Below are positions 9,287 to 20,013 of a DNA stretch of 64,000 bases, one piece after another. The DNA comes from Microbacterium sp. EYE_78. GTDB lineage: Bacteria > Actinomycetota > Actinomycetes > Actinomycetales > Microbacteriaceae. The stretch's first letter is position 1. Each line of letters opens with the position of its first letter. The translations under genes and the position numbers were made by a program. The stretch covers positions 1,054,001 to 1,118,000 of the forward strand of contig NZ_JAHXMY010000002.1 of the NCBI RefSeq assembly GCF_023149035.1, given 5' to 3'. The notes under the pieces are model-generated. The model had not been told where the DNA came from. It saw only the letters and a list, made by a program, of their open reading frames with translations, and did not search any database.

Positions 9287-11523
9287 ACCGCGTCGATGCG
9301 GCGGACGGCGTTCAGGACGCGATCGAGGTGGACGGTGTCGCCCATCTCGAACACGTAGCGGCTGAGCGCCAGTCGGTCATTCGTCGTCTGCACCGATGCC
9401 GACAGGATGTTGACGTGATGCTCGCTGAGGACGCGGGTGATGTCGCTGAGCAGACCAGATCGATCGAGCGCCTCGACCTGGATGTGGACGAGGAACACGC
9501 TCTTCGAGGTCGGCGCCCACGACACGTCGATCATCCGGTCCGGCTGATCGTGCAACGACTGCACGTTGGTGCAGTCGGCTCGGTGGACGGATACGCCGCT
9601 GCCGCGGGTCACGAACCCGACGATCTGGTCACCCGGGACGGGGGTGCAGCACTTCGCGAGCTTCACGAGGATGTCGCCGGCTCCTCGGACGAGGACTCCC
9701 GAGTCACCGCCGCGCGGAGCCCGGGACCGGCCGACGGCCGGGAGATCGATCGGTCCGGTGGAGGTGTCCTCCTCCTCCGATCGGACGAGGGCCGTGACCT
9801 TCTCGATGACCGACTGGGTCGAGACGTGCCCCTCGCCGACGGCGGCGTACAGCGCCGTGACGTCCTCGTAGCGCAGCTGGTGCGCGACTGCGGTGAACGA
9901 ATCCTGGCTCATCAGCCGCTGCAGCGGCAGGTTCTGCCGGCGCATCGCGCGCGCGATCGCGTCCTTGCCCTGCTCGACCGCCTCGTCGCGGCGCTCCTTG
10001 GTGAACCACCCGCGGATCTTGTTGCGTGCGCGGGTGCTCTTGACGAATGCCAGCCAGTCCTGGCTCGGCCCGGCATCCGGGTTCTTCGAGGTGAAGACCT
10101 CGACCACGTCGCCCGAATGGAGCTCGGACTCGAGCGGCACGAGTCGCCCGTTGACCTTGGCGCCCATCGTCCGATGGCCGATCTCGGTGTGCACGGCGTA
10201 CGCGAAATCGACGGGCGTCGCCCCCGCGGGTAGACCGACCACGCGGCCCTTCGGCGTGAAGACGTAGACCTCTTTGGCACCGATCTCGAAGCGCAGCGAG
10301 TCGAGGAACTCGCTGGGGTCGGCCGTCTCGGCCTGCCAGTCCGAGATGTGGGCGAGCCACGCCATGTCCTGGTCGAGCGCCTTCGAGTCGCTCTTGCCGC
10401 CGGCGACCTGCTCCTTGTACTTCCAGTGCGCCGCGACGCCGTACTCCGCCTGCTGGTGCATCTCGTGCGTGCGGATCTGGATCTCGACCGTCCGACCGCC
10501 CGGCCCGATCACGGTGGTGTGGAGCGACTGGTACAGGTTGAACTTCGGCGTCGCGATGTAGTCCTTGAACCGTCCCGGGATCGGCGTCCATCGGGCGTGG
10601 ATCGCGCCGAGGACGGCGTAGCAATCGCGCACCGTGCCGACCATGATCCGGATGCCGATGAGGTCGTAGATGTCGTCGAACTCGCGACCGCGGACGACCA
10701 TCTTCTGGTACACGGAGTACAGCTGCTTGGGACGGCCCATGACGCGCCCGCGGATCTTGAGATCGCGGAGGTCCGACTCGACGTTGTCGATGACGGTGTG
10801 CACATACTGCTCGCGCTGCGGCGTCCGCTGCTTCACGAGCGAGTCGATCTCGGCGTACAGCTTCGGGTGCAGCACCGCGAACGACAGGTCCTCGAGCTCG
10901 CTCTTCGCGGTCTGGATGCCGAGACGGTGGGCCAGCGGTGCGTAGATCTCGAGGGTCTCGCGGGCCTTCTTGGCCGCCTTCTCCGGCGGGACGAAGCCCC
11001 ACGTGCGCGCATTGTGCAGGCGGTCGGCGAGCTTGATCAGCAGGACGCGGATGTCCTTCGACATCGCGACGATCATCTTCCGCACCGTCTCGGCCTGCGC
11101 GGCGTCGCCGTACTTGACCTTGTCGAGCTTGGTGACCCCGTCCACGAGCATCGCGACCTCGTCGCCGAACTCGTCGGTGAGCTGGCTCAGCGAATAATCC
11201 GTGTCCTCGACGGTGTCGTGGAGGAGAGCGGCCGCGATCGCCCGCGGTCCGAGGCCGAGCTCGGCGAGGATCTGTGCGACAGCGAGCGGATGCGTGATGT
11301 ACGGCTCACCGCTCTGCCGCTTCTGCGACGAGTGCGCCTTCGCAGCGACGCGGTACGCACGTTCGACGATCGCGATGTCGCCCTTCGGATGGTGCATGCG
11401 CACGGTGCGCATGAGCTCTTCGAGGGCATCGCGCGAGGGAGCACGCGAGAAGATCCGAGGCACGAGGCGGCGCAGCGACTGTCCGCTCGACGCGGACCCC
11501 GTCGGGGTGACCGCCTCTGCCAT
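9256..11523 (-). CDS. rel: bifunctional (p)ppGpp synthetase/hydrolase Rel
   Basis: Stringent-response enzyme of 755 residues. The HD hydrolase domain carries H78 and HD at 102-103 (THPLAVAQ...[10 protein letters not shown]) plus [11 protein letters not shown]. The synthetase domain has [14 protein letters not shown] and RFKD at 318-321; RxKD in place of ExDD marks the bifunctional type. TGS, the conserved-cysteine CCTPVPGD segment and a C-terminal ACT domain follow. The ATG at 11523 is chosen over an upstream GTG because GGAGGTG lies directly before it. It is monocistronic between secF and the convergent AbiEi-like gene. Confidence 0.97.
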   Translation of the reverse strand: MAEAVTPTGSASSGQSLRRLVPRIFSRAPSRDALEELMRTVRMHHPKGDIAIVERAYRVAAKAHSSQKRQSGEPYITHPLAVAQILAELGLGPRAIAAALLHDTVEDTDYSLSQLTDEFGDEVAMLVDGVTKLDKVKYGDAAQAETVRKMIVAMSKDIRVLLIKLADRLHNARTWGFVPPEKAAKKARETLEIYAPLAHRLGIQTAKSELEDLSFAVLHPKLYAEIDSLVKQRTPQREQYVHTVIDNVESDLRDLKIRGRVMGRPKQLYSVYQKMVVRGREFDDIYDLIGIRIMVGTVRDCYAVLGAIHARWTPIPGRFKDYIATPKFNLYQSLHTTVIGPGGRTVEIQIRTHEMHQQAEYGVAAHWKYKEQVAGGKSDSKALDQDMAWLAHISDWQAETADPSEFLDSLRFEIGAKEVYVFTPKGRVVGLPAGATPVDFAYAVHTEIGHRTMGAKVNGRLVPLESELHSGDVVEVFTSKNPDAGPSQDWLAFVKSTRARNKIRGWFTKERRDEAVEQGKDAIARAMRRQNLPLQRLMSQDSFTAVAHQLRYEDVTALYAAVGEGHVSTQSVIEKVTALVRSEEEDTSTGPIDLPAVGRSRAPRGGDSGVLVRGAGDILVKLAKCCTPVPGDQIVGFVTRGSGVSVHRADCTNVQSLHDQPDRMIDVSWAPTSKSVFLVHIQVEALDRSGLLSDITRVLSEHHVNILSASVQTTNDRLALSRYVFEMGDTVHLDRVLNAVRRIDAVYDVYRVTSS

Positions 11524-11591
11524 GCGACCACCTCCGGTCTCTCCGCGTGCGCGTCTGGATCTGGTCAATCCTACGCCCGCCCGCACACGCG

Positions 11592-12581
11592 TCAGACCGT
11601 GGCGACAGCCGCCGAACGGGCCTCCAGCGCGCGGGCATCGCGGGCCTTCAGCTCGGGCTCGTTCTCACGCAGCAGCGAGTACAGCGGCGCAGCGACGAAC
11701 AGCGTGGAGTACGCCGCGACGATGGTCCCGACGAAGATCGACAGCGAGATGTCGGTGAGGGTCTGGGCACCGAGCCACAGCGCGCCGATGAACAGGATCG
11801 CCCCGGTGGGGAGCACCGCCACGACGGTGGTGTTGATCGAACGGACGAGGGTCTGGTTCGTCGCCAGGTTCACGGACTCGCCGAAGGTGCGTCCCGATTT
11901 CTCGCCGTCCTCGTACGTGTTCTCTCGAATCTTGTCGAAGACGACCGTCGTGTCGTACAGCGAGTACGACAGGATCGTCAGGAACCCGATCACGGCGGCC
12001 GGCGAGATCTCGAAGCCGAACAGCGCGTAGACGCCGACCGTGACGACGAGGACGTCGACCAGGCCGATCATCGCCGCGACGGACATCTTCCACGTGCGGA
12101 AGTAGAGGGCGAGGATGAGGAAGGTCAGCACGAGGAAGATCCCGAGGCCCCACAACGACTGCCGCGTGACGCTCTCTCCCCAGCTCGGGCCGATGAAGGA
12201 CGAGCTGACCCGGGACGGCTCCACGTCGTACGCCTCGGCCAGGGCCGCCGTCACCTCGCGCGTCTCCACGTCGGTCATCTGATCGGTCTGGACGCGGAGC
12301 GAGTCCTCGCCGATCGTCGCCACGCGGGTCGCCGCCCCCGGGACGACGGACTCGACGGCTTCGCTCGCGAGGAGCTGGTCGGGGGCGCTCACGCTGTTGA
12401 CGGTGAACTGCGAACCGCCGGTGAACTCGATGGAGAACTGGATGGGGCGGAACAGCGGGACGAGCGCCGAGCCAATCACGAGCACGGCCGCGATGATGAA
12501 CCACAGGCGCCGGCGTCCGACGAACGGGAAGGAGACCTTTCCCGTGTAGAGGTCGTTGCCGAACTCGTTCATGGAGCGCAT
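11592..12581 (-). CDS. secF: protein translocase subunit SecF
   Basis: Membrane partner of SecD that uses proton motive force to help preprotein release on the outer side of the membrane. The 329 residues have the SecF order: first membrane helix ([18 protein letters not shown]), a periplasmic-type P1 domain starting with [11 protein letters not shown], then five helices including [17 protein letters not shown] and the [15 protein letters not shown] motif. The ATG shares one base with the secD stop (TGATG), so the genes are translationally coupled. Confidence 0.97.
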   Translation of the reverse strand: MRSMNEFGNDLYTGKVSFPFVGRRRLWFIIAAVLVIGSALVPLFRPIQFSIEFTGGSQFTVNSVSAPDQLLASEAVESVVPGAATRVATIGEDSLRVQTDQMTDVETREVTAALAEAYDVEPSRVSSSFIGPSWGESVTRQSLWGLGIFLVLTFLILALYFRTWKMSVAAMIGLVDVLVVTVGVYALFGFEISPAAVIGFLTILSYSLYDTTVVFDKIRENTYEDGEKSGRTFGESVNLATNQTLVRSINTTVVAVLPTGAILFIGALWLGAQTLTDISLSIFVGTIVAAYSTLFVAAPLYSLLRENEPELKARDARALEARSAAVATV

Positions 12582-14296
12582 CAGTCGTTCCCCTCCCCCG
12601 CGGAGCGCATATCACTCGATTGCTGAGCGAGCTTCCGCTCGGCGATGGTCTGCCGCTTCGCCGCTTCGCCGCGCGAACGGGACGAGCGCTTCTCGGCCTG
12701 TGTGCGGCCACCGGCCGCTGCGGGGGCCCGGAACTGCGCGCGGCCCCGGTACACGGCGCCCAGCGCCTCGGGGTCGAGACCCGAGAGGCGGTGACCGCCC
12801 CCGAAGAAGCGCGTGCGCGCCAGCAGCTGGAGCACCGGGTGGGTGAACAGGATGAAGATCAGGATGTCGATGACGGTCGTCAGGCCCAGCGTGAACGCGA
12901 AGCCCTTCACGGTGGCGTCCGCAAGGATGTAGAGGACCACGGCGGCCAGGATGTTGATCGACTTCGAGATGTAGATCGTCCGCTTGGCACGCGCCCAGCC
13001 GTCCTCCACGGCACTCGTGATCGACTTGCCGTCCCGGAGCTCGTCCCTGATGCGTTCGAAGTAGACGATGAAAGAGTCCGCCGTGAATCCGATCGTGACG
13101 ATCAGGCCCGCGACACCGGCCAACGACAGTCGGAAGCCCATGCGCCACGCGAGGATGCAGAGCGTGATGTAGGTCAGGATCGCCATGACCGCGAGCGACG
13201 CGATGATGACCGAGCCGAGCGCGCGGTAGACCGTCAGCGAGTAGACCGCGACGAGCGCGAGCCCGATGAGGCCCGCGACGAGGCCGATGGTGAGCTGCTG
13301 CGAGCCGAGCGTCGCGGAGATCGAGTTGCTGCTCTGGACCTCGAAGCTGAGGGGCAGTGCGCCGTACTTCAGCTGGTCGGCGAGGACCTTCGACGTGTCC
13401 TGATCGAAGTTCCCCGTGATCTGCGGACGGCCGTCGGTGATGACCGCGTTCATCGACGGGGCCGAGATGACCTCGCCGTCGAGCACGAACGCGAACTGGT
13501 TCTGCGGCGGCTGCAGGTTGAACAGGCGCTGGCTGATGTCGCCGAAGGTGTCGGCGCCGGCGCTGTCGAAGACGATGTTGACCGCCCACTGGCCGTTCTG
13601 CTGGTTGATGCCGTTCGTGGCATCGCTGATGGCCGAGCCGTCGAGTTCGACGGGGCCGAGCAGGAACTTCGCCGACCCGTCCGCGTCGCAGGTGATGAGC
13701 GGCTGGTCGGCCGGTTCCTCGGCGGGATTGTTGGCGTCGTCCGCGCAGTCGTACGCGAGGAACTCCGCCTGCAGGGCGTCCGTCGCCCAGGCGATGTCGC
13801 TCCCGTTCGTCGGAGACGGGGTCGGCGTGGCGTTCAGCGTCGGGTCCGGCGTCGGATACGGCGTCTCTTCGCCGTCCTCACCGACGAAGGTGTTGGACGG
13901 AGCGGAGGTGAACAGCACGGCGCGGAGCTGCATCTGGGCCGAGCGCTCGATGCGATCTCGTGTCTCCTCGTCGGCCTGCCCGGGGAGCTGGACGACGATC
14001 TGGTTGCCCGCCTGCGTCGTGATGTCCGTCTCACCGATGCCCGAGGCATCCACGCGCTGTCGGATGATCGACACCGCCTGCTGCATCTGGTCGTCGGACG
14101 GCTGCGCGCCGTCCTCCGTCTGCGCCTGGAGGATGATCTGCGTGCCGCCCTGGAGGTCCAGGGCGAGCTCGGGCAGCCACGAGCTGCGCTCGAAGGCGTA
14201 GACGCCGAGGGCGTTCACGCCGAAGAGGACCGCGGTGATCGCCAGCAGGCCGATGAGGGCGCGCCAGGCACGGCGGACAGGGGTCGAAGAGGCCAC
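12581..14296 (-). CDS. secD: protein translocase subunit SecD
   Basis: The 571 residues have an N-terminal membrane helix, then ALDLQGGTQI (the D1-type DLxGG motif), a long external domain and five further membrane helices with the AGLIVTIGFTADSFIVYFERIRDE motif. The external region holds an insertion rich in Pro and Thr (TPYPTPDPTLNATPTPSPTNG, about residues 145-165) and a Cys pair (DCADD, ITCDAD). The C-terminal tail is very basic and alanine-rich. GTG start without a clear ribosome site, 38 bases after yajC. Confidence 0.97.
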   Translation of the reverse strand: MASSTPVRRAWRALIGLLAITAVLFGVNALGVYAFERSSWLPELALDLQGGTQIILQAQTEDGAQPSDDQMQQAVSIIRQRVDASGIGETDITTQAGNQIVVQLPGQADEETRDRIERSAQMQLRAVLFTSAPSNTFVGEDGEETPYPTPDPTLNATPTPSPTNGSDIAWATDALQAEFLAYDCADDANNPAEEPADQPLITCDADGSAKFLLGPVELDGSAISDATNGINQQNGQWAVNIVFDSAGADTFGDISQRLFNLQPPQNQFAFVLDGEVISAPSMNAVITDGRPQITGNFDQDTSKVLADQLKYGALPLSFEVQSSNSISATLGSQQLTIGLVAGLIGLALVAVYSLTVYRALGSVIIASLAVMAILTYITLCILAWRMGFRLSLAGVAGLIVTIGFTADSFIVYFERIRDELRDGKSITSAVEDGWARAKRTIYISKSINILAAVVLYILADATVKGFAFTLGLTTVIDILIFILFTHPVLQLLARTRFFGGGHRLSGLDPEALGAVYRGRAQFRAPAAAGGRTQAEKRSSRSRGEAAKRQTIAERKLAQQSSDMRSAGEGND

Positions 14297-14334
14297 AGGA
14301 GTGCTTTCGTCGGGAGACCGCGGGGGCGGTCGGG

Positions 14335-14802
14335 TCAGGCCTTGGGCTTGTCGTCCGCGTCGGGGGTCGTGTCGACGGGGGCGTCGGCGACCGGGCGCTC
14401 GAGGACGGCCTCGTCGCGCGAGACGATCACGTCGTCGCCGGCCACCTGAGCGTCGGCAGCGGGCTCCTCGATGACGGCCTCATCCTCGACGATGCGGAGG
14501 ATCGCCTGGCTGTGCACCTCGACGACGACGCCGGGGGCGAGCTCGACGTGCGCCGCCTTCGACAGGTCGTCGCCGTCGTACTCGACGATGGTGCCGTACA
14601 GCCCGCCCTGCAGCAGGACCTTCACGCCGGGCACCATCTGCTGGGCCTTCTTCTCCTGCTCCTCCTTCATCCGCTTCGTGCGACGGCGCGAGCTGATGAA
14701 CATGAACACCAGGAGGCCCGCCAGCAGGATGAGCAGGCCGTAGTCCATGAGGAAGTTCCCTCCGGTGGCCTGCTGGGTGTTCTGCTGGGTGAGAAGGAAC
14801 AT
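14335..14802 (-). CDS. yajC: preprotein translocase subunit YajC
   Basis: Small Sec accessory protein with one N-terminal membrane helix (DYGLLILLAGLLVFMFISS), the basic SRRRTKRMKEEQ stop-transfer and the conserved MVPGVKVLLQGGLYGTIVE core, then an acidic tail. Two starts are possible. The ATG at 14802 gives 155 residues with a Gln-rich lead; the ATG at 14748 gives 137 residues and has a much better GGAGGG ribosome site nine bases upstream. First gene of yajC-secD-secF. Confidence 0.9.
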   Translation of the reverse strand: MFLLTQQNTQQATGGNFLMDYGLLILLAGLLVFMFISSRRRTKRMKEEQEKKAQQMVPGVKVLLQGGLYGTIVEYDGDDLSKAAHVELAPGVVVEVHSQAILRIVEDEAVIEEPAADAQVAGDDVIVSRDEAVLERPVADAPVDTTPDADDKPKA

Positions 14803-14876
14803 GGACGAGTGTCCGCCTTTCGAGTGGGCACGCCGCAGCGACGCGGAAGAGGGTGGGAGGCCGGAGCCTTCAAGGA

Positions 14877-15908
14877 TTATAGGTCATCGAGCGTCAGCGC
14901 CCCGTCGCGCCGCGGCACGCCGAGGTGCGCGTACGCCTCGGGGGTGGCGACGCGGCCGCGCGGCGTGCGCCCCATGAAGCCGATGCGCACCAGGTACGGC
15001 TCGACGACCGACTCGATCGTGTCCGACTCCTCCCCGACCGCGACGGCGAGCGTGTTGAGTCCCACCGGCCCGCCGCGGAACCGGCGGATCAGCGCGTCGA
15101 GGACGGCGCGGTCGAGGCGGTCGAGGCCGAGGTCGTCGACGTCGTACAGGTCGAGCGCGTCGGCGACGTCCTGCGTCGTCGCGACGGTCGACGTGCCGCC
15201 GTGGACGACCACGTAGTCCCGGACACGACGCAGCAGCCGATTGGCGATGCGCGGTGTGCCCCGCGAGCGGCGGGCGATCTCCGATCGGGACGCCGCAGGC
15301 AGGTCGACGTCGAGCATGACGGCGGATCGGGCGATCACCTGCTCGAGTTCACCGGGTTCGTAGTATTCGAGGTGCGCCGTGAACCCGAAGCGGTCGCGCA
15401 GCGGGTTGGGCAGCAGGCCCGATCGGGTCGTCGCGCCGACCAGGGTGAACGGGGCGAGATCGAGCGGGATGCTGGTGGCCCCCGCGCCCTTCCCGACCAT
15501 GATGTCGATGCGGAAGTCCTCCATCGCGAGGTACAGCATCTCCTCCGCCGACCGCGCCATCCGGTGGATCTCGTCGATGAAGAGGACCTCGCCGGGGACG
15601 AGGCTCGACAGGAGCGCGGCGAGGTCGCCGGCGTGCTGGATCGCAGGCCCGCTCGAGAGCCGCAGCGGCCGCTCGCTCTCGTGCGCGACGATCATCGCGA
15701 GGGTGGTCTTGCCGAGTCCGGGCGGGCCCGACAGCAGGATGTGGTCGGGTGGACGCAGTTGGATGCGTGCGGCATCCAGCAGCAGCTGCAGCTGTCCCCG
15801 CACCTTCGTCTGTCCGACGAACTCCGCCAGCGACGAGGGCCGAAGGGCACCTTCGACGGCGAGCTCGGTCTCGTCCGCGGGACGGTCCTGATCGCGCGCG
15901 TCAGACAC
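14877..15908 (-). CDS. ruvB: Holliday junction branch-migration ATPase RuvB
   Basis: AAA+ motor of 343 residues. Walker [10 protein letters not shown] at 61-69, Walker [10 protein letters not shown] at 109-117, sensor [17 protein letters not shown], and a C-terminal winged helix ending with [16 protein letters not shown]. The GTG start lies eight bases inside the end of ruvA, so RuvA and RuvB are co-translated. Confidence 0.98.
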   Translation of the reverse strand: MSDARDQDRPADETELAVEGALRPSSLAEFVGQTKVRGQLQLLLDAARIQLRPPDHILLSGPPGLGKTTLAMIVAHESERPLRLSSGPAIQHAGDLAALLSSLVPGEVLFIDEIHRMARSAEEMLYLAMEDFRIDIMVGKGAGATSIPLDLAPFTLVGATTRSGLLPNPLRDRFGFTAHLEYYEPGELEQVIARSAVMLDVDLPAASRSEIARRSRGTPRIANRLLRRVRDYVVVHGGTSTVATTQDVADALDLYDVDDLGLDRLDRAVLDALIRRFRGGPVGLNTLAVAVGEESDTIESVVEPYLVRIGFMGRTPRGRVATPEAYAHLGVPRRDGALTLDDL

Positions 15909-16512
15909 CCGTGCGTTCCTTGCGGGCAGGGCCCAGCTGCGCGAGCGCGAGCTTCAGCAGCGCGGGAACGGTCGCGCCCGCTGGCGCGTCGTCGACGACG
16001 GCTGCGGCGGCTTCGGTCGCGATCCGCTCGCTCCATCCCAGGGCGACGAGGGCGGCGACCACCTGATCGCCCAGACCGGCCGGGGGGACGGACGCGGTGG
16101 CTGCCGTGGCGGGGGCGGTGAGCTTGCCGGCGAGCTGCACGACGATGAGCTTCGCGGTCTTCGGCCCGATGCCCGACACGCGCCGGAACGGGGCGTCGTC
16201 CTCGCCCGCGACGGCACCGGCGATCTGGTCGACGGTGAGCGACGAGAGCACGCCCAGTGCGGACTTCGGTCCGACGCCGGACACGCTCAGGAGGTGCCCG
16301 AAGACATCGAGCTCGGACCGCGACTCGAACCCGAACAGCGACATCGCGTCCTCGCGGACGATCAGCGACGTGTGCACGAAGACCTCGTCCCCGAGGTGCA
16401 GGCGTCGCGCGTGCTGCGAGGTGACCGCGACGGCGTAGCCCACACCGTGCACGTCGAGCACGATGGACTCCGGTTCGAGGTGGACGACGCGTCCGCGCAG
16501 CGAGGAGATCAT
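15901..16512 (-). CDS. ruvA: Holliday junction DNA-binding protein RuvA
   Basis: The 203 residues begin [20 protein letters not shown] (OB-fold). Two helix-hairpin-helix elements follow ([17 protein letters not shown] and [16 protein letters not shown]), then a flexible linker and a C-terminal domain that contacts RuvB. The 46-base gap to ruvC holds a LexA-like box and a -10 element, so ruvAB can be transcribed separately from yebC-ruvC. Confidence 0.97.
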   Translation of the reverse strand: MISSLRGRVVHLEPESIVLDVHGVGYAVAVTSQHARRLHLGDEVFVHTSLIVREDAMSLFGFESRSELDVFGHLLSVSGVGPKSALGVLSSLTVDQIAGAVAGEDDAPFRRVSGIGPKTAKLIVVQLAGKLTAPATAATASVPPAGLGDQVVAALVALGWSERIATEAAAAVVDDAPAGATVPALLKLALAQLGPARKERTGV

Positions 16513-16518
16513 GCTCCG

Positions 16519-16549
16519 ACCCTACGCGAGGCTTCGGACCTATGTTCGA
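16519..16549 (-). promoter_or_regulatory. ruvAB promoter with LexA-like SOS box
   Basis: On the minus strand TCGAAC-ATAG-GTCCGA (16534-16549) differs in one base from the actinobacterial LexA consensus TCGAAC-N4-GTTCGA. TAGGGT (16519-16524), a TANNNT -10 element, lies ten bases downstream, six bases before the ruvA ATG. That spacing predicts a leaderless transcript and puts the box over the -35 region, where LexA would repress. Confidence 0.7.
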
Positions 16550-16558
16550 GCGACACGC

Positions 16559-17131
16559 TCAGCGGCGCGTCGCCCGCTCGGCAGCCGCCCACGCCCGCTG
16601 CGCGGGGGTCGACGCACCGTCGGACGTCGATGTCGAGGCATTCCGCCGCCACGCGTGGCAGAGAGCCAGGGCCAGGGCGTCGGCCGCGTCGGCGGGTTGC
16701 GGGAGCGCGTCCAAGCGCAGCACGCGCGCGACCATCGTCTGCACCTGCAGCTTGTCCGCACTCCCGTATCCGGTGACCGCCGCCTTCACCTCCGACGGCG
16801 TGTGGGTCGCGGCGGGAAGGCCGTGCTCCGCCGCGAGCATGAGGGCGATGCCGCTGGCCTGCGCGGTGCCCATCACGGTGCTGCGGTTGTGCTGCGCGAA
16901 CACGCGCTCCACCGCGACGACGTCGGGACTGTGCTCGGCGAGGACCGCGCGGATTCCCGCCGCGATGGTCGCCAGACGCCGCTCGATCGGCGCGTCCGGG
17001 GCGGAGCGCACGACCCCGACGTGCACCAGCGAGGCCCGTCTGTCCCGGCCGACGTCGACGACGCCCACACCGCAGCGGGTGAGGCCCGGGTCGATGCCGA
17101 GGACGCGAAGAGCGGATGCCACATCCCCCAC
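16559..17131 (-). CDS. ruvC: crossover junction endodeoxyribonuclease RuvC
   Basis: Resolves Holliday junctions. The four acidic residues expected of the active site are in place by count: D14 ([12 protein letters not shown]), E75 ([11 protein letters not shown]), D148 and D151 ([14 protein letters not shown]). Length 190 is normal, with a short Ser/Thr/Ala tail. A GTG at 17122 is an alternative start with a GGGGGAT ribosome-like sequence just upstream. It follows yebC by 46 bases. Confidence 0.97.
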   Translation of the reverse strand: MGDVASALRVLGIDPGLTRCGVGVVDVGRDRRASLVHVGVVRSAPDAPIERRLATIAAGIRAVLAEHSPDVVAVERVFAQHNRSTVMGTAQASGIALMLAAEHGLPAATHTPSEVKAAVTGYGSADKLQVQTMVARVLRLDALPQPADAADALALALCHAWRRNASTSTSDGASTPAQRAWAAAERATRR

Positions 17132-17177
17132 GCTAGACGGGTGGGATGCGGCATCCGCTCGGGACGCGCGGAGGGAC

Positions 17178-17942
17178 TCAGTCCTCGTCGTCGGTCTCCA
17201 ACTCGGCCTGCACCTCGGCGGTCAGGTCGAAGTTGGCGTACACGTTCTGCACGTCGTCGCTGTCCTCGAGGGCGTCGATGAGGCGGAAGATCTTGCGGGC
17301 GGTGTCGGCGTCGATCTCGACCTTGAGGTTCGGCACGAACTCGACGTCGGCGGAGTCGTAGTCGATCCCGGCCTCGGTGAGCGCGGAGCGCACGGCGACG
17401 AGGTCCGACGCCTCGGTGACGACCTCGAAGCCCTCCGCTCGGGGCTCGATCTCCTCGGCCCCAGCCTCCAGCGCCGCCATCATGACGTCGTCCTCGGTCG
17501 TCCCCTCGCCCGAGACGACGATGACGCCCTTCCGGCTGAAGTTGTAGGCGACCGAGCCAGGGTCGGCGAGCGTCCCGCCGTTGCGGGTGAGCGCGGTGCG
17601 CACCTCTGCGGCGGCACGGTTCTTGTTGTCGGTCAGACACTCGACCATGAGTGCGACGCCGCTCGGTCCGTACGCCTCGTACATGATCGACGTGTACTCG
17701 ACCGATTCGCCGCCGATGCCGGCGCCGCGCTTGACCGCGCGGTCGATGTTGTCCTTCGGGACCGAGGTCTTCTTCGCCTTCAGGACGGCGTCGAAGAGCG
17801 TCGGGTTGCCCTGCAGGTCGGGGCCGCCGAGCTTGGCCGCGACCTCGATGTTCTTGATGAGCTTCGCCCACGACTTGGCCCGTCGGGCGTCGACGACGGC
17901 CTTCTTGTGCTTCGTGGTGGCCCACTTGGAATGTCCGCTCAC
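17178..17942 (-). CDS. yebC: YebC/PmpR family regulator (TACO1-like)
   Basis: The 254 residues begin [21 protein letters not shown], the family signature, and contain [11 protein letters not shown] and [22 protein letters not shown]. The family has been described as DNA-binding regulators and more recently as factors that help ribosomes through proline-rich stretches. GTG start with GGAGAGGAG upstream. It heads the recombination run yebC-ruvC-ruvA-ruvB. In relatives pdxT normally lies directly before it; here a decarboxylase gene intervenes on the other strand. Confidence 0.95.
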   Translation of the reverse strand: MSGHSKWATTKHKKAVVDARRAKSWAKLIKNIEVAAKLGGPDLQGNPTLFDAVLKAKKTSVPKDNIDRAVKRGAGIGGESVEYTSIMYEAYGPSGVALMVECLTDNKNRAAAEVRTALTRNGGTLADPGSVAYNFSRKGVIVVSGEGTTEDDVMMAALEAGAEEIEPRAEGFEVVTEASDLVAVRSALTEAGIDYDSADVEFVPNLKVEIDADTARKIFRLIDALEDSDDVQNVYANFDLTAEVQAELETDDED

Positions 17943-18046
17943 GGGACTCCTCTCCGAAAAAGCGCGGGTACCAGTCTACGACCGTCACGAGCGTGGCCGC
18001 GGGAGGGGCGTTGTGCGCCCCCGCCGGCAGGAGGACACTCCTGGGC

Positions 18047-19414
18047 ATGGACGCTCGGGAACGCGCGCTCGAGGTGGCGCATCGTGAGGCACTGCGGTTC
18101 CTCGGCTCGCTCGAGGACAGGCCCGTCTGGCCACGCGCAGGCGTGGACGACATGGATGCCGTCTTCGGTGGCCCCCTGCCCGACGACGGCCTCGACCCGG
18201 GCGACGTCGTCGAGTCGCTCGCGCGCGACGCCGACCCCGGTCTCGTCGGGATCCCCGGCGGCCGCTTCTTCGGCTTCGTCATCGGAGGCACCCTCCCGGC
18301 CGCGCTTGCAGCCGACTGGCTGGTCTCGGCGTGGGATCAGAACAGCGGATCGACGACGATGACCACCGCGGTCGCAGCGGTCGAGCGCACCGCGGGCCGG
18401 TGGGTCTGCGACCTGCTCGGTCTGCCCGAGACCGCATCCGTCGGGTTCGTCACCGGTGCGCAGGTGTCGAACACCGTGTGCCTCGCGACCGCGCAGCACG
18501 CCGTCCTGCGGCGGGCGGGCTGGGACCAGGTCCGGCAAGGCCTGCGGGGCGCACCGCCGGTCGCGCTCGTCGTCGGCGCGCACCGTCACGCGTCGATCGA
18601 TCGCGCAGCTCGATTCTGCGGGTGGGGGTCCGAGGAGCTCGTCGTCGTGCCGAGCGACGATCAGGGACGGATGCGGGTCGACGCCCTCGCCGAGGCGATG
18701 GCCGCGCTGGCGGGCCGTCCTTCCATCGTGTGCCTGCAGGCGGGCGAGGTCCACACCGGCGCCTTCGACCCGTTCGAGGAGCTGATCCCGATCGCGCGGC
18801 GCAGCGGCGCCTGGGTGCACGTCGACGGGGCGTTCGGCCTGTGGGCCGGGGCGTCGCCGCGGTTGCGGCACCTCGTGGCGGGTGTCGGCGGCGCTGATTC
18901 GTGGACGACGGACGGCCATAAGACCCTCAACGTGCCGTACGACTGCGGGATGGCAATCGTGCGCGACCCCGCCGATTCGATCGCGATGTTCCGCACCGGC
19001 GGCGACTACCTCATGTACTCCCGGTTGGATCCGTGGGACGTCACGCCCGAGTTGTCGAGGCGCGGACGTGGCGTTCCCGCCTGGGCGGCGCTGCGATCGC
19101 TCGGACGCTCGGGCGTGGCATCCCTCGTCGAGGGGATGTGCGCGAACGCCCGGCGACTCGCCGACGGTCTGCGCGAGATGGCCGGGGTGAGCGTGGTGAA
19201 CGACGTCGAGTACACGCAGGTGATGTTCCGCCTCGACGACGACGCGGCGACGCGCGAGCTGGGTGCGGCCGTCCTCCGAGACGGGACCTCGGCGATGACC
19301 GGCGCAGAGTGGGCGGGGCGCGCGGTGATCCGGTGCTCCGTGTCCTCCTGGGCCACGACCGCGGACGACGTCCGCCGGACCCTCGACGCCGTGCGCTCAC
19401 TCGTGCCGGCGTAG
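18047..19414 (+). CDS. PLP-dependent group II decarboxylase family protein
   Basis: The 455-residue protein has the aspartate aminotransferase fold of the aromatic-amino-acid/glutamate decarboxylase family. Visible elements are FVTGAQVSNTVCLATAQ (phosphate-binding turn), VHVDGAFGLWA with the Asp that binds the pyridine nitrogen, and TTDGHKTLNVPYDCG with the Schiff-base lysine. The substrate cannot be read from the sequence. ATG at 18047 follows AGGAGGA at a somewhat long distance. It is convergent with pdxT (two bases between stops) and sits inside the vitamin B6 block. Confidence 0.9.
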   Translation: MDARERALEVAHREALRFLGSLEDRPVWPRAGVDDMDAVFGGPLPDDGLDPGDVVESLARDADPGLVGIPGGRFFGFVIGGTLPAALAADWLVSAWDQNSGSTTMTTAVAAVERTAGRWVCDLLGLPETASVGFVTGAQVSNTVCLATAQHAVLRRAGWDQVRQGLRGAPPVALVVGAHRHASIDRAARFCGWGSEELVVVPSDDQGRMRVDALAEAMAALAGRPSIVCLQAGEVHTGAFDPFEELIPIARRSGAWVHVDGAFGLWAGASPRLRHLVAGVGGADSWTTDGHKTLNVPYDCGMAIVRDPADSIAMFRTGGDYLMYSRLDPWDVTPELSRRGRGVPAWAALRSLGRSGVASLVEGMCANARRLADGLREMAGVSVVNDVEYTQVMFRLDDDAATRELGAAVLRDGTSAMTGAEWAGRAVIRCSVSSWATTADDVRRTLDAVRSLVPA

Positions 19415-19416
19415 GT

Positions 19417-20013
19417 TCAGGACACCGCGGCCCCGACCGTGTCGAGGAAGAGCCGGTGGAACCGGGTGTCGCCGTTCAGCTCGGGGTGGAACGACGTCGC
19501 CAGGACCCGCCCGTGGCGGACGGCGACGATCCGCCCGTCGTCGAGCCGGGCGAGCACGTCGACCGTGGGCCCGGTCGCCACCACCACGGGTGCCCGGATG
19601 AACGTCGCCCGCACCGGCGGGTCGCCGACGGCGGGGACCTGCAGGAGCGCTTCGAACGACTCGGTCTGGGAGCCGAAGGCGTTCCGCTCGACCGTCACGT
19701 CGAGCCCGCCGAAGGTCTGCTGCCCGTCGATGGCGTTCGTGAGCCGGTCCGCGAGGAGGATGAGCCCGGCGCACGTGCCGTACACCGGCATCCCGCCCCG
19801 GATCGCGGACCGGATCGGGTCGCGCATCCCGAACGACCGCGACAGCTTGTCGATGACGCTCGACTCACCGCCGGGAAGGACGAGGCCCCGCACCCGCGCC
19901 AGCTCCTCCGGTCGCCGGACGAGCACCACCTCGGCGCCGAGTCCCGTGAGGACGCGCGCGTGCTCGCGCACGTCGCCCTGCAGGGCGAGGACGCCGACGA
20001 CGGGAGCGGTCAC
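19417..20013 (-). CDS. pdxT: pyridoxal 5'-phosphate synthase glutaminase subunit PdxT
   Basis: Releases ammonia from glutamine and channels it to PdxS. The class I glutaminase triad is intact: C81 ([11 protein letters not shown]), H176 and E178 ([10 protein letters not shown]). The [12 protein letters not shown] start and [14 protein letters not shown] oxyanion segment are typical. Length 198 is normal. The GTG start overlaps the pdxS stop by four bases, giving coupled synthesis of the two subunits. Confidence 0.98.
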   Translation of the reverse strand: MTAPVVGVLALQGDVREHARVLTGLGAEVVLVRRPEELARVRGLVLPGGESSVIDKLSRSFGMRDPIRSAIRGGMPVYGTCAGLILLADRLTNAIDGQQTFGGLDVTVERNAFGSQTESFEALLQVPAVGDPPVRATFIRAPVVVATGPTVDVLARLDDGRIVAVRHGRVLATSFHPELNGDTRFHRLFLDTVGAAVS

